A DNA stretch of 64,000 nt. Source: Hansfordia pulvinata. Taxonomy: Eukaryota > Ascomycota > Sordariomycetes > Xylariales. How positions within the stretch are numbered: position 1 is the first letter of the stretch; each line of letters begins with the position of its first letter. Made by a program: the position numbers and the translations under genes. Under the pieces are notes generated by a model. It was not told the origin of the DNA. It saw only the letters and a list, made by a program, of their open reading frames with translations, and searched no databases. The stretch lies in assembly GCA_006538405.1 (NCBI GenBank), contig BJKQ01000004.1:1178001-1242000 (forward strand), given 5' to 3'. Below, one piece after another: positions 45,095 to 56,410 of this stretch.

Positions 45095-48000
45095 GATGGC
45101 GGGCGGGGGTGGCCTGAGCCGAACTGTGAGAAAGAGGAGGGTTTAAGATCGGAGGGCGCACGGCGCAGAACGCGCGAGGTGGAGGCGCCGATGGGCTAGG
45201 CAAGGTTGGTAATGATAGCGGCAGCGGCGATGACGAAGATTGCAGTGGTGGCGAGAACGGCGGCAGCGCTGGCCGGTCGAGGATATCTTGTCGCAACACG
45301 GACAGGGGCACCCGATTGCGCGGCGTAGAGCACTTCAGTCGCGCTGTGGACAATCGCTTGCGTTATCACAGCTGCTGGTTTTCGGCGAGCGTCAACGCGA
45401 GTCGGAATTGTACGCAAGTGCCGAAGTGAGAAAGGCCTCGTCCGAGGGGTGTCGGGAGGGAAGAAGGCGGGTTATTGGCGCAAACGTGAGAGGCGTTTTC
45501 GACGAAGGATAGTGAGCGGAGGAGGCGCTTCAGGCTATGGTGGGCAGTCTTTCTGTTTTTTGAGTTGAAAGGAGTAGACCGAGGACGTGTCACGAAGGCT
45601 GGAGGGGACGAGGGGTGGACGATGTGTGCAGTGAGGTGTGTGAGGTAGCTCTCGCGAGGGAACAGAGGTGGTGGTGATGGTAGGTCAGCCCCGGTCAGGT
45701 CCAGTCAGGTCAAATTGGGCGAGGAGCGGGTCGGCAGCCAGGATGGGAAGGCATGAACAGGCTACAGCTACTTAGGCTACATGTAGATACGTACCTAGTA
45801 CAGGTACTTTCAACACACCTCGCCCTGCGTACTTACCTCACTATGGGGTACGAGTACTCGTACATGAGGGCCCCGTTCGCATTGGATCGGATCGAGAGGA
45901 AGTGGCATTCCACGAGTACTCCGGAGTACCTCGGAGCACCTCTAGTGGGGAGTCTTAGGTACTCGGCAAGAACTTGCTGCTGTATCTGAAGCCATCATGC
46001 AACGCCTGCAACGGCGGCAGATACATTGCTGTTGACGGCTGTTGCTTGGTGTCCGCCGTACTTGCAGTTGAACACGGACCGTGATAGATTTACATGCTAG
46101 AGAGTGAATATTCAGAACCCGCCAGGCCACCGGTCCGAGGGGCATGCGAAGCTACGAGTACAAACTGGAAGTTGGGGAGTCGGGTGCAAACCGAAGAGGG
46201 GCGCTGCTTCCACCTGGTCTCCCTCCCTCCTTTCAGCATTCTACTGGACCAGGCCTACGTCAGGTACATATGGTACATCAGCTTTCTCAGAGTACAGCCT
46301 GGAAGTAGGTGAGCCGCATACTTGATGTAGGTACCCAGATCTCGCGTCCCGCAGACAGGTTCCGCCCTAAATTTGCTAGATGTATCGGGTAGGTACTCGA
46401 CTTGCAGTTGCACTGCATCTCATGGATGCTGGTTCTCCCTTGGACACACCTCCAGCTATTCTCGTCTCGCGGAGAGGCACCAGCCGGAGTCAAAGCCGAG
46501 TGTCTGGCACCTTCATGCGTGCATTTCAAGTTTTTTGCAACACCGAGAGGAGTTTAAAGCCCAAGGGCGACGATGAGGCAATTCCATTAGGAGGTACTTC
46601 CACTCTGGCCATTCGCCTCGCTCTCATTAGAGGGATCCATTGTCTTGGCCACTGCGCAGACGTACCTGGTACAGGGAGGCCATCACAACGTCCAAGTCGT
46701 GCCCAAGACGCCCAGTCGCAATTCCTGACGTGTCAAGCCGCGCTGAGTGCGGTGGACGAGAGGCAGAAAGGCATTGGTTTTTTGGGACCACACGGTCGAA
46801 TGGAAGCAGCCGACTCGGTTAGAGGCAACTTGATTCGTGGCACAGCCCTGAAGACGCGCAATCACCGTCTTGGCCGCGGGACTGGGCAGTGCCTCGCAAG
46901 TCCTGATAAGTGTGGTGGTGTGGCTGGAGCAGGTAGGTACCCATTACTGGTGCAAAAACCAGCGCTTGAAAAGAGGCGCGCTCACAAGGGCGGCTATTGC
47001 GAGAACCGAGCTGGGAGTACAATCATCCATGTCAGGTCTACTCGCACGAGCATGGGGGACTCATCATTGTCGACCTCCCGTCTCCGGCCAATGACGTACT
47101 TCGTGGGCCGGCTCTCCAGTTGCAGTTAGAGCACTTTCATCCGTCTTATCTGTCCCCCTTTCTCGTTACCAGTTACCCAGTGCTTAAACGCCGGGCTCGA
47201 ATGGAGCGACTCACTCCGTATCCGTACGTACTCGCACTGCAGGTCATTGTAGAGGGGCATGCTGTAAATATCAGAAGTCCAGCGGGAACTCAATAGGCAT
47301 AGCTACAGATTCATTTCTACTTCTCACGCTTCTTCTCCCTGAAGTGCATGTACAGCCAGCGAGCCTCTCCAGTTCATTGGTCAGAGCTTGACATGATTGG
47401 GGTGTGATGGTTCCACTGATCAGTGATTGTACTCGTACATAGCACTTCAGGTGCGAGCATGGAGCCAACAGAACAGGTGGCAGCCGCGGCAGTCTCGAAA
47501 CACGCGCTCCTCCCAACTGGACGCGTTAAGGGCCTCGGGCTTCAGGGCTACGAGTAGCACTGTATCGGATCTCAACTGCTGGTGCATCTTAGCCACAGCT
47601 GCCGCCAATCACCTGCGGATTGGAGGAAAGTACATGGGTACCTAGCATACGGGGTACATTCTCCAGTTTCGACCCCTGGCACACATCAATTCAGACCTCC
47701 CGAGGCCCAGGTCGATATCGGCTTCAGTGGATCAGAGCGACCACCAGTCACATCCATCTTTTCACGCCCATACGTCCCCTTCAACTCGACTTTGCTGAAG
47801 AAGCAGCCGCTGCGCCGCAGCTCCGGCCGATTCAATCATTTCGAGCCGGTCTTGCCAGCCAGCCAGGGCTCTGCGCTCTGCTACCTGCCATCGAACGCGT
47901 CGGTCCACTCATTCAGCATTCCGTGATACCCTCACTTCGGGCCGAGTACACTTGGGCAACACCCACGCGTCGTCCCACCAGCGCCAACCCAATTGGCTGC

Positions 48001-48157
48001 GTGCTCTGTACGTCGTCATCAGCGTCCACTGACTAGCAAACATAACGCGCCTGCTTCGACGTGAGAGCGCGGCCGCTCTGGCAGTCACGGAGCCCTACCG
48101 CTCCCGACTATACACACTCGGGTCAAGCGACGCGCTGCACGAGACTGCCCTGTCGCC
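45095..48157. other. Divergent intergenic region with palindromic words
   Basis: Three kilobases between epsin (leftward) and glutaminyl cyclase (rightward). It includes the palindrome TACGAGTACTCGTA at 45849 and single words at 46153 and 47430. A 249-codon ORF at 46380-47129 (+) has no domain. The block before 48158 should contain the cyclase promoter. Confidence 0.5.
45849..45863. promoter_or_regulatory. Perfect palindrome TACGAGTACTCGTA in spacer
   Basis: A 14-bp perfect inverted repeat combining both orientations of the recurring spacer word, followed by C. It lies about 750 bp upstream of the epsin start. Function unknown; a dimeric transcription factor site is one guess. Confidence 0.35.
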
Positions 48158-49315
48158 ATGAGGCTGATGCATATCTCATGCACGGCCGCCGTTGCGGCTT
48201 TCTGGGCCGGCGGCGTCGCAGCCTACACCGAGCTGTCCGACACTTCGCTATCGTCCGTGCCCTCGGGCGGGGATGACTACGATATCAACACCGGCAAGCT
48301 GCTGGCTCCCCTCCTGATCCCCCGGGTACCGGGTACAGAAGGCCAAACCAAAGCTCAGCAGCATTTCGTCTCATTCTTCCGCGACGAGCTGCCCGAATGG
48401 GAGCTTGTGTGGCAGAACTCGACCTCCACCACACCAGCACATGGCAGCCGCCAGATCCCTTTTAACAACCTTCTCTTCCGCCGTGAGCCGCCCTGGCTGC
48501 GCAACTCGAGCCTCCCGGGCCAGTCTAGCCTACTCACTCTGGTGGCCCACTACGATTCCAAGATGACCCCTGACGGCTTCGTTGGTGCCACCGACAGCGC
48601 CGCGCCTTGTGCCATGCTGATGCACACGGCCCGTACTCTCGATGCTCTTTTGACACAGAAATGGGAGGGGATGAGGGCTCAGGCCGACTCTGGTCAGGAT
48701 TTCGAGGGCCGGGATGTTGGCATACAAATCTTGCTGCTTGACGGTGAAGAAGCATTTGTCCGCTGGACGGGCACGGACAATACTTACGGCGCGCGGTGAG
48801 TTAAGACCATCCATCGCTCAAGATGGCCAGGCCTGTCACTAATCCGACATCTCAGATCTCTCGCTGAAGAGTGGGATGATGCGGTATACCCCTTCTCATC
48901 CAATTTTCGCAGCCCGCTGGACCAAATCAGCCTGTTCGTTTTGCTTGATCTCCTCGGATCCGCGAAGCCCTCGGTCCCTTCGTACTTCCTCCCCACTCAC
49001 TGGGCCTACCAGAACATGGCACGCATCGAGGCGCGTATGCGGAAGCTTGGTCTGCTTGAAACAAGCGACACGACGCCCCCTTTCTTGCCCCAAGCAGAGA
49101 AGGAGGATGTAATGTTCAGTGCCAGTGGCGTCTCTGACGATCACCTGCCTTTCATGTGGCGAGGCGTCGACATTCTACACATCATTCCGACCCCCTTTCC
49201 TGCTGTCTGGCATCAAATGACTGATGATGGCGAGCACCTCGACCTGCCCACAGTCCGCGATTGGGCAAAAATTACCACTGCTTTCGCCATGGAGTGGATG
49301 GATCTCACGTCATGA
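48158..49315 (+). CDS. Secreted glutaminyl-peptide cyclotransferase (M28-like)
   Basis: Exons 48158-48795 and 48856-49315 are joined in phase 2 (donor GTGAGT), giving 365 residues. A signal peptide is visible (MRLMHISCTAAVAAFWAGGV). The metal-site pattern of glutaminyl cyclases/M28 peptidases is present: VAHYDSK, then GATDSAAPCAMLM (Asp), ILLLDGEEAF (Glu) and VSDDHLPF (His), plus the late segment DILHIIPTPFPAVWH. The family cyclises N-terminal Gln to pyroglutamate on secreted proteins, with one zinc ion (family knowledge). Potential N-glycosylation sites include NSTS and NSSL. The gene is intact. It is convergent with the amidoligase gene only 280 bp away. Confidence 0.9.
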
Positions 49316-49593
49316 AGATGTTTTGACGACAGTGTATTTTCATGGACATGCACATTCAGCGTTGCTGCCAGTTGGATTTTCCGACTTTGACCGTTAGACC
49401 TGACAGCCCACCGTATCTTCGAGTAAGCATCCACTGCGAGGTGAAAATGAGATGTGTTATTAACACTATGTCTCAGGCTTTTATAAGGTCCATCCGCATT
49501 TTTATACCCAGCGCTTCAAATCAATTACTTGATGCCAGTCAAATAATGACAAATCAATGCAGCCTTGCAACCATCGCCATCTTGTTACCAGCG

Positions 49594-50985
49594 TCACCCA
49601 TACTGAGAAGAGACTTGAAACTCAATCTCGCCGTCGACTTCATCATCGTCGCCGTCCTCGTTCTCTTCGTCCCCGCCCTTGTCCTCGTCATCATCATCTT
49701 CGTCGACGTCCCCCCCGAAGAACCCCGCTTCCTGAAGCCCTAGCCACTCTAGGAGATCACACGCGGCGAAACCCTTCCCCCTTCTCACGACCTCCTGGAT
49801 CAAAGCTTTGAAGGTGCTCGCACTCGATGTTCTAGCAAAGTCCGTGAACCTCAAACAGACGTTGACCCAGCTCAAGATGAGATCAGGGTCTAGCGATCCC
49901 GCCATCTGCCTGAACTCGAATGTGTGTGTGTTGCCGCCCGTTTTCCCTGCGGGGAGGAACTTGCTGAACTCTACCGAGCCCCGGTGGATGGCACTGTTCT
50001 CCGCTTGGCAGTTCAGCATCTCTGCCAAGGACTCCACGTCCAGCGCCTCCCAAATCTGTCGAATGTACCACCACGTCTCGCTGCAATCGGGTCCGAAGTC
50101 GCCCTTCCAGCCAACATGATTACGCATTTCGTTGCTCGCGGGTTGGTCTGGCCCTGGAGCGATCTGCCGAGCCAGATGAGAGAACTTGGTGACGGCACAA
50201 CACCAGGGGTTGGAATGGCGAGAAGGTTTGTGTAAAGAAAGCAAATGGTGCTCAGTGAGCCAGAAGAGGGTAGCAAACTTCTTCATGGTCAGCAGGGAAA
50301 ACGTGTCGTCCCCGCGCCCGACGTGTACGTGCACCGAAGCCGTCTCGTTGATGCAAGCGCGCGTGCGCTGGAGCGAGCGACAGACCCCGCCGATCTCGGC
50401 CCTTGACGCGTCGCAACCCCCGTCCTCCATGATCCTGGAGGTGATCTCCCGCCCTGTCCACTTGTACGGGGTCCACCTGGCATCAGGGTCTCGCCTCACC
50501 GTCGATTCGGACGATAGCCTCCAGACTTCATAACTCCGCACATTGTTATGGGGCGGGTAGAATCTGTCGAGCGAGGCGTGGCGGAACTCAACGCCTGGCG
50601 ACCCGTCACGCAGGCGGTCCAGAAGCCACATATCAAGGGACCATTCGGTCCCGACCTCGTCTTCGTCGTTGCCGAACTCGCCGCCATAGTGATCGCTGTC
50701 AAACGAGTCGCAGAATATTTCACGCCCGGCGTGCTCGCGTTTATCTTCCTCCGGATCCTCGCCGCCCCAGCTTGCGGGCAGCATCGGCAGCAAGAACTCG
50801 AGTTCCACTCCAAAAGTCAGCGCGCCTTCGCTGTCATCGTCGGCTGCGATGATATGGTCCAGCTTGGCGACAGATCCTGGCTCCCAAGAGTCACGAACAC
50901 TACTGTCGTCGCCTGGTCTCTTCTCCGGCCAGTCCTTGTCGCTAGTTTCGGACCGTCCGTCGTCACTGGTATCAATGTCCATCAT
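49594..50985 (-). CDS. Amidoligase-fold protein (putative amidoligase enzyme family)
   Basis: A single-exon gene of about 463 residues; the first ATG is at 50985 (MMDIDTSDD), since the longer open frame to 51147 begins with GTG. Family-type features are TFGVELEFLLPML near the N-terminus, ASVHVHVGRG in the middle and HTFEFRQMAGSLDPDLILSW towards the end. These Glu/His/Arg motifs fit the glutamine-synthetase-like ATP and metal site of the amidoligase_2 family, predicted to form amide bonds between amino acids or peptides. No experimental substrate is known to me for the fungal members. The C-terminus is a very acidic Asp/Glu tail. No signal peptide is seen, so it is likely intracellular. The neighbours do not define a pathway. 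Confidence 0.8.
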   Translation of the reverse strand: MMDIDTSDDGRSETSDKDWPEKRPGDDSSVRDSWEPGSVAKLDHIIAADDDSEGALTFGVELEFLLPMLPASWGGEDPEEDKREHAGREIFCDSFDSDHYGGEFGNDEDEVGTEWSLDMWLLDRLRDGSPGVEFRHASLDRFYPPHNNVRSYEVWRLSSESTVRRDPDARWTPYKWTGREITSRIMEDGGCDASRAEIGGVCRSLQRTRACINETASVHVHVGRGDDTFSLLTMKKFATLFWLTEHHLLSLHKPSRHSNPWCCAVTKFSHLARQIAPGPDQPASNEMRNHVGWKGDFGPDCSETWWYIRQIWEALDVESLAEMLNCQAENSAIHRGSVEFSKFLPAGKTGGNTHTFEFRQMAGSLDPDLILSWVNVCLRFTDFARTSSASTFKALIQEVVRRGKGFAACDLLEWLGLQEAGFFGGDVDEDDDDEDKGGDEENEDGDDDEVDGEIEFQVSSQYG

Positions 50986-52320
50986 CCTGGACGGGCTTGG
51001 ACGAAAATCGCTGTCGGGATGGGGTCGGGATGTAATAAGGCTGTGTCGCGGTCGTGAGTGAAAGTGTGTGTATCTCGCTGAGAGCAGGTGACATGCGGGT
51101 GATAAAGGCCGGATTCGCCTGGAGCTTTGCGTGGATCGGGATGTCACCAGGATATGGTCGTGAGATCAGTTCTGTGTGAAGTCGCCGGATATGGGCGTGA
51201 GGTCAGACGGGAAGATCGCTTGTGTCCCGACTCTTACTGCTCCTTTGGAACCCTGAGGTAATGGGCGAACCGTGATACTAAGTAGGTGTAGCTGTGAGTA
51301 TACAAGGCGTCTTGTATTTGCACAAGAGTGCAAACTGGCTATTGGTATACTGGTCCGGGTCGGATCTTGCCACGCCCTCGCTGAGGGATGCGATTGGGAC
51401 GGGCAGGTATCGCTTGCGGGCGAGGATGGGAACAGGCTGAGTGTATTGACCGAGGGCTTTGGGTCGCGGCGGAGATTCTTGACTCTTCTCCTCGAGTAGA
51501 CGGGGCCGTACCTGTTGAAGCTGCATGAAAGTCCTTGGCCATGTGCGATGACTAGAGAGAAAGTGACTATCCGGGAATGGGAACGTGAAGGCGAGTCTGG
51601 CATTCTCGTGGCATACTCTTCAGTCGGGATGGATACCCCTCTTATACCCTGAATCCTCCGGCACGAAAGATTTTTCGAGCTTGAAGCAATTCAGATGCAG
51701 TGTTGAAGGAACGGCTGCAGCCTGAAAGTCAGATTCTCATGGTTACATGCGGTATCCCTAGCTGCCCCGGCCTGGTGAGCCGACTGATGTCCAGTAGGCT
51801 CTACGCTCACTGCCCACACATATACACCATGTATGTATTCACGGTTTCACAAGGTCTGCATGGCAATGCCGTGCAGACTCGTTGGCCATTCAGAGTATTA
51901 CGTGCACGCGCGCGCATCGAACCTGTTCCGAAGATGTCTGCTTGTCTCCCAAGTCACACACCTGCAAGGGCTGGGATCAGGAACAATGGCCAACCCTCCC
52001 CCTTTCTTGAGTCATCAGTTGGAAATTGACACAGCTGCGTTATTTACCGGTACTTGTACTAGTATATTGACTACAATGTACATGAAACGTAAAGTATATA
52101 CGTGACTGAGTCTGTTCAAGAACGGATCCGAGCCGAGGAACCCCAACACCAGCGCCCACGAAAGTGTAGGTATATACAGCATCAAAGTATTTGACAGAGA
52201 AGGCGGCACAAGTGTGCCTTTGTTAAATATTGGCTGGGGCAAGCAGGCGGAGTGTGCTTCCCACGGGCCAAAGGAGACACGCACCCCCCTTCTTGTGCCC
52301 TCGATTACCTACGCAGTCAC
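50986..52320. other. Intergenic region
   Basis: Promoter side of the amidoligase gene and 3' flank of the GH16 gene. No gene or repeat recognised. Confidence 0.5.
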
Positions 52321-53367
52321 TTAGTTCGACTGGTAATGCGCGACGTAGGCAATCTCGAGCATGTTAACGTAACCGTCGGAAGTGGCGCCGTTGGGCGCTC
52401 CCGGCTGTATCCCATCACGGGGTTGTCAGCATGTCATCTCTTTCGGAGAGTTGAAAAAAGTAAGGTCGTTTTGTTCTTCTACTTACCCAGTCACCGCCAA
52501 TGGCGACGTTGAGGATGAAGTACAGGGGCGAGGCAGCCAGCGAGTTCCAGACCGTCTGGCCGACCTGCCCCCCGTGACAGTGTGGTACGTGTTGCCGTCG
52601 AGCTGCCAGGTCAGGGTCTGGGCAGACCAGTCGCCCGAGGTGCGGTCCCAGGTGACGCGCCAGTTGTGCCAACCCTCGTCGGGGATGGCGACCGACTGGC
52701 CCAGACCGGTGGGCTCGTTGCAGACACCGCCTGGGTAGACGTCGCAGTGGATGGTGCCATAGCCTGTGGGGAGGCCGTTGACGCGTTCCATGACGTCGAT
52801 CTCGCCGCTGGCAGGCCACGGGGTGCCGTGGCGGATCGAGTCGCCGAGCAGCCAGAAGGCGGGCCAGACGCCCTGCGCATTGGCGGCGGATGCGCCGCCG
52901 AAGCGGATCCTCGCCTCACCCATGGTCCGCCGGCCGGCCGCCGGCGTGAAGGTGTAGACGGACTCGACACGCGCCGAGGTCCAGCCGCCAGACACGGAGG
53001 AGTCACGGCGCGGCACGATCTGCAGCGTCTGGCCACCCGAGAGCTGGAGGTTGGCGCTGGACCCGGTGTACACCTGGACCTCGTTGTTGACGTTGGTGCC
53101 CGTCACGATGTTCCAGTTAGCCCCGTTGGGCGGAGAGCCCGCGGCGCCGTCGAAGCCGTCCTGCCACACCAGGCCGTAGCCGCTGTAGCCCGGGGCGGTT
53201 TCGAGGACGTGCGGTGGGGTAAAGTTGGCCGGGGCCGAGGCAGCCCGTGCTCGGTAAGGAGATCCCGGGGCCGGCACGGGGAGCTTCGGATACCCGTACG
53301 GGAGCGGCTGCGGCAGGGAAGAGGCCAGGGAAGCCAGAGAGAGGACGAACCACTTGAGAGACGACAT
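52321..53367 (-). CDS. GH16-family endo-beta-glucanase, secreted (one frame break)
   Basis: The start at 53367 gives MSSLKWFVLSLASLASSLPQ, a signal peptide. The catalytic motif GEIDVMER (E-I-D-x-x-E pattern of GH16) is clear, with GVWPAFWLLGDSIRHGTPWP before it and HCDVYPGGVCNEP after it. Such enzymes cut beta-1,3 or mixed beta-1,3/1,4-glucans outside the cell. The frame changes at the C6 run 52568-52573: TVTGG continues as QVGQTVWNSLAASPLYFILN in the next frame if one base is added. An intron 52486-52405 (donor GTAAGT) leads to the last exon 52404-52321, ending MLEIAYVAHYQSN. Apart from the single-base shift, the whole fold is present at normal family length (about 320 residues), so an assembly error is the best explanation. 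Confidence 0.87.
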
Positions 53368-56300
53368 GTCGAAGCGGGTCAAGAGAATGCCAATGAAAAC
53401 TGCAAGTGAGTGCTAGGATGAAAACGATGAATAAAGAAGGTGGGCCTGTGTCAAACAGGGGGAGTATACCCAGGATACAGAGAATGAACGATGATCGGGG
53501 TTACGAAGATGCAGAGAGCGTGGTGAAGGACCCAGAGGCGTAGTATCAAAGGCTGGGATGCAGGTCCGATCTTCTTCAAGAGGAGATGATCATCGTCCTT
53601 ATATACAGACCTATAGAGACACATCAATATATCTCCACGAGCATCTATCCTTACCGAATTGTAGAGAGCGCTTTCGGAACCCCCGGACTTGTCCAGCAGG
53701 AACTTCCCCTCCCACCCATTCGGGGGCATCGAGAAGACATGCTGGCCGGCGCGTGACAAGCAGCAGGACGACCCAGCAGGAAGGGAAGGTGACGATGAAG
53801 AGGAAACACTGGCTCCTGGGCAGGCTCCCGGTTCTGGGATGGCGAGCTGACGCGTGGGCCTTCTTTGCTCATGTTGGCCATAGAGCCGATGAGGGATGTG
53901 TGTAGGTCTGTGCTCGCAGGTGCTTCTACCCCAGAGCCAATGAAGATGGGGAAAGTCGTCGGCGCCGACTCGGCGCGTTGGCGCGGGAGGGTGTGGCAAG
54001 CAGCGCCTGGGCGTCGACGAGGACTGGTGCGGTGCGGTGTGGTATGGTGCGGTGTGCCCAGACAGCCATGGATGGGCTGCAGACTATGGTGAGTGGAGGG
54101 GACGCGACGGAGGCTCTGTTTGATCAACGTATCATTGATGCAGGTCCCGATGCCCGCGAGCGTTGCAATCGTCACTTGGGAGGGCAACAAGGGAAGAAAA
54201 GGGAATGGAAGAGCTCCGTCGACAGGTACAGACATCACCGATGACAGCGTGCCCGGAACCGCCACTAAGACACACCCGACGTTTGCGAGGTCCACGTGTC
54301 GAGGTCCCCGTACCTACCTACCTTCCTACGAGTACCTAAATGCCTGACATCCATGAGGGAGGAGCACTCACCCACGAGGCGCGTTCTGGGGCCGGCGGCG
54401 CCTGCCGTTGCCAGCTCACATCCATTGAGCAGCTTCCCCATCAGGCAGGATCCAGGGCTGTGAAAGCAACCTAGTGGCCGCGTACCTACCTAGCCGCCTG
54501 ACCTTGGAGGGTAAGGTACGCGTACCTACCATAAAATTGGAATGGCATCCATCATATCCGCCGACTTCATGTACAACCTAATGGCTGCAGGTACTCGTAC
54601 TGCAGTAGTATGGACCGGACGCTATAACAAAGTTGGGCCGGCACTGCAGCTGCCCACGGCCCCCCGAAAGCTGCCGCAATGCCGCAATATCGCAATGACC
54701 CGATGACGCGTGCGGGGCAGTCAGTCCCGTCCCTTCAGCTGTAGCCTCCAAGGTTGCTGAGGCAAAAGATCCGGAAGCATCATGAGCAACGACATGGTAG
54801 ATAGTCCTGCAGGTATGTGCGTGCCCTTAGGAACCAACCAGTGGCCGCCGATCAGCGGTTGATGGTGTCCACGACTTTCTAGCTGTCGTGGTCCTCGGAC
54901 CTGTACCTGACGATCAACCTGTACCTGACGATCAGGGTTCAATTGGAGATACCTCCGCCTCAGATAGGGACAGGTCGGCGTGGTCGGGTATAGGTCACCC
55001 CTGGGTCAGGTACTCCGGGCAGGCAAATGATTGGATGAGGTGCTCAGCCCAGTCCGGTTTGGACATGCAAACCCGGGGCGATATGACGGTCGCTCAAGTC
55101 TAGACCGTCGACACGACACCCTCGTCTCGTCTGGTTTGGTCTGGTTCCATCCCTCCACGATCGCGCCCCTGGCGATCCAGGGACCAAGCAGAAGCCAGTG
55201 CATCGGACTCCCGCGTGGCCGACCCCCAGAACAGGAACCAGAAGCAGCAGGTGTCTATCTGTAAACTGGCGCCATGGGTGTCTGGAGGCAGAACATCGGG
55301 TGCTGGGGAAGAGGGGAGACAAAGGGAAAGGGGGGTGGGCGAACAGGGAGGACGGCGGAAATCAAGGTCTCGACGCGCCGCAGTCAACCACTCCAAACGC
55401 GGCAACACCCACGCATCACTCGTGCCGCCCACCTGAAGGGCCGGGGTCCGGCTTGGGGTCATCACATGTCGCGCCCCTGTGGCGCTTCGTTCTCTTGTTT
55501 GGAAAATGGGCGTCAATGCGGCATCCGACCCCTCCCCCTCTTCCAAGAAACTCTCCGGGGCGCTTCGCATGTGTCAAGGCTGCCTGACTTCGTCAAGGGC
55601 CTTGCAGCATACGTGCGGGAGCGGGCGGGCCCCCCTCGTCGGCTCGGGCCGGATCGGCAATCAAGCACCAACCTGAGTGCCTGACCCTTCGACCTCTGCT
55701 CCCCGAAGTGGGTGTACCTCTTTGGGCCCTACCACGGAAGGCGCCTCGTCTGTGGAGGTGAATCTCTCAATGTCGACACTTGCAATCATGTGAGGCGTGT
55801 ATCATACAAACAAAGGCTGCCTACCCCAAGCTGCGTTCAGGGCATGGGGTCGTGCGAATAGATGCAAGACGGACCTTCGCCCAATTAAGGCAGCTGATCC
55901 GCAGGGCATCACTAGCTTCGCTGCGGCGCCCAAGGACTATATTAGCATGGGCATCGTGATATGGGAATGGGGATGGCTTGGGAACACTCACCTTCCACAT
56001 GAAAGCAAGCAGCTTTCGAGGGAGGACATTGTCACAAACGTAATACATCACCACCAATGACCACAAAGCGGGGGCCTCTTCTTCATTGAACTGAGCGTGA
56101 ATTCAAAAAAATCGCATGGCTGCATTTCCGTGATAAGGGTACCAGTCCCTTTCATATTCTAGAATCTCCCTAGACTATTGACCTCCCAAGGTCAAAGTCT
56201 GCAAAGCAAATATCCCGCTACCTCTATGCCGGTCGGAGTGGCTCTTGTGTGTGAGCAATGAGAGAAAAAAGGTATTAGTTTCGCGGCTGGAAATAACGAA

Positions 56301-56410
56301 GGCTGCTAGTTTAGTTTACATGACCCGTTGATCCCAATCCCAACTCGCGTTCCTCGTGAGAGCTTCTATGTCGTTTTTTTTTTTCGTATTCTTCTGATCC
56401 TCTATCCAGT
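53368..56410. other. Intergenic region
   Basis: Three kilobases upstream of the GH16 gene and downstream of the wall-protein gene. It has TACGAGTAC at 54327, TACTCGTAC at 54592 and TACCTACCTA at 54311 and 54483. No coding pattern recognised, though several 100-200 codon ORFs exist. Confidence 0.5.

Noticed and set aside
46380..47129. 249-codon plus-strand ORF between epsin and glutaminyl cyclase
   Set aside because: It has no similarity to known families and irregular composition.
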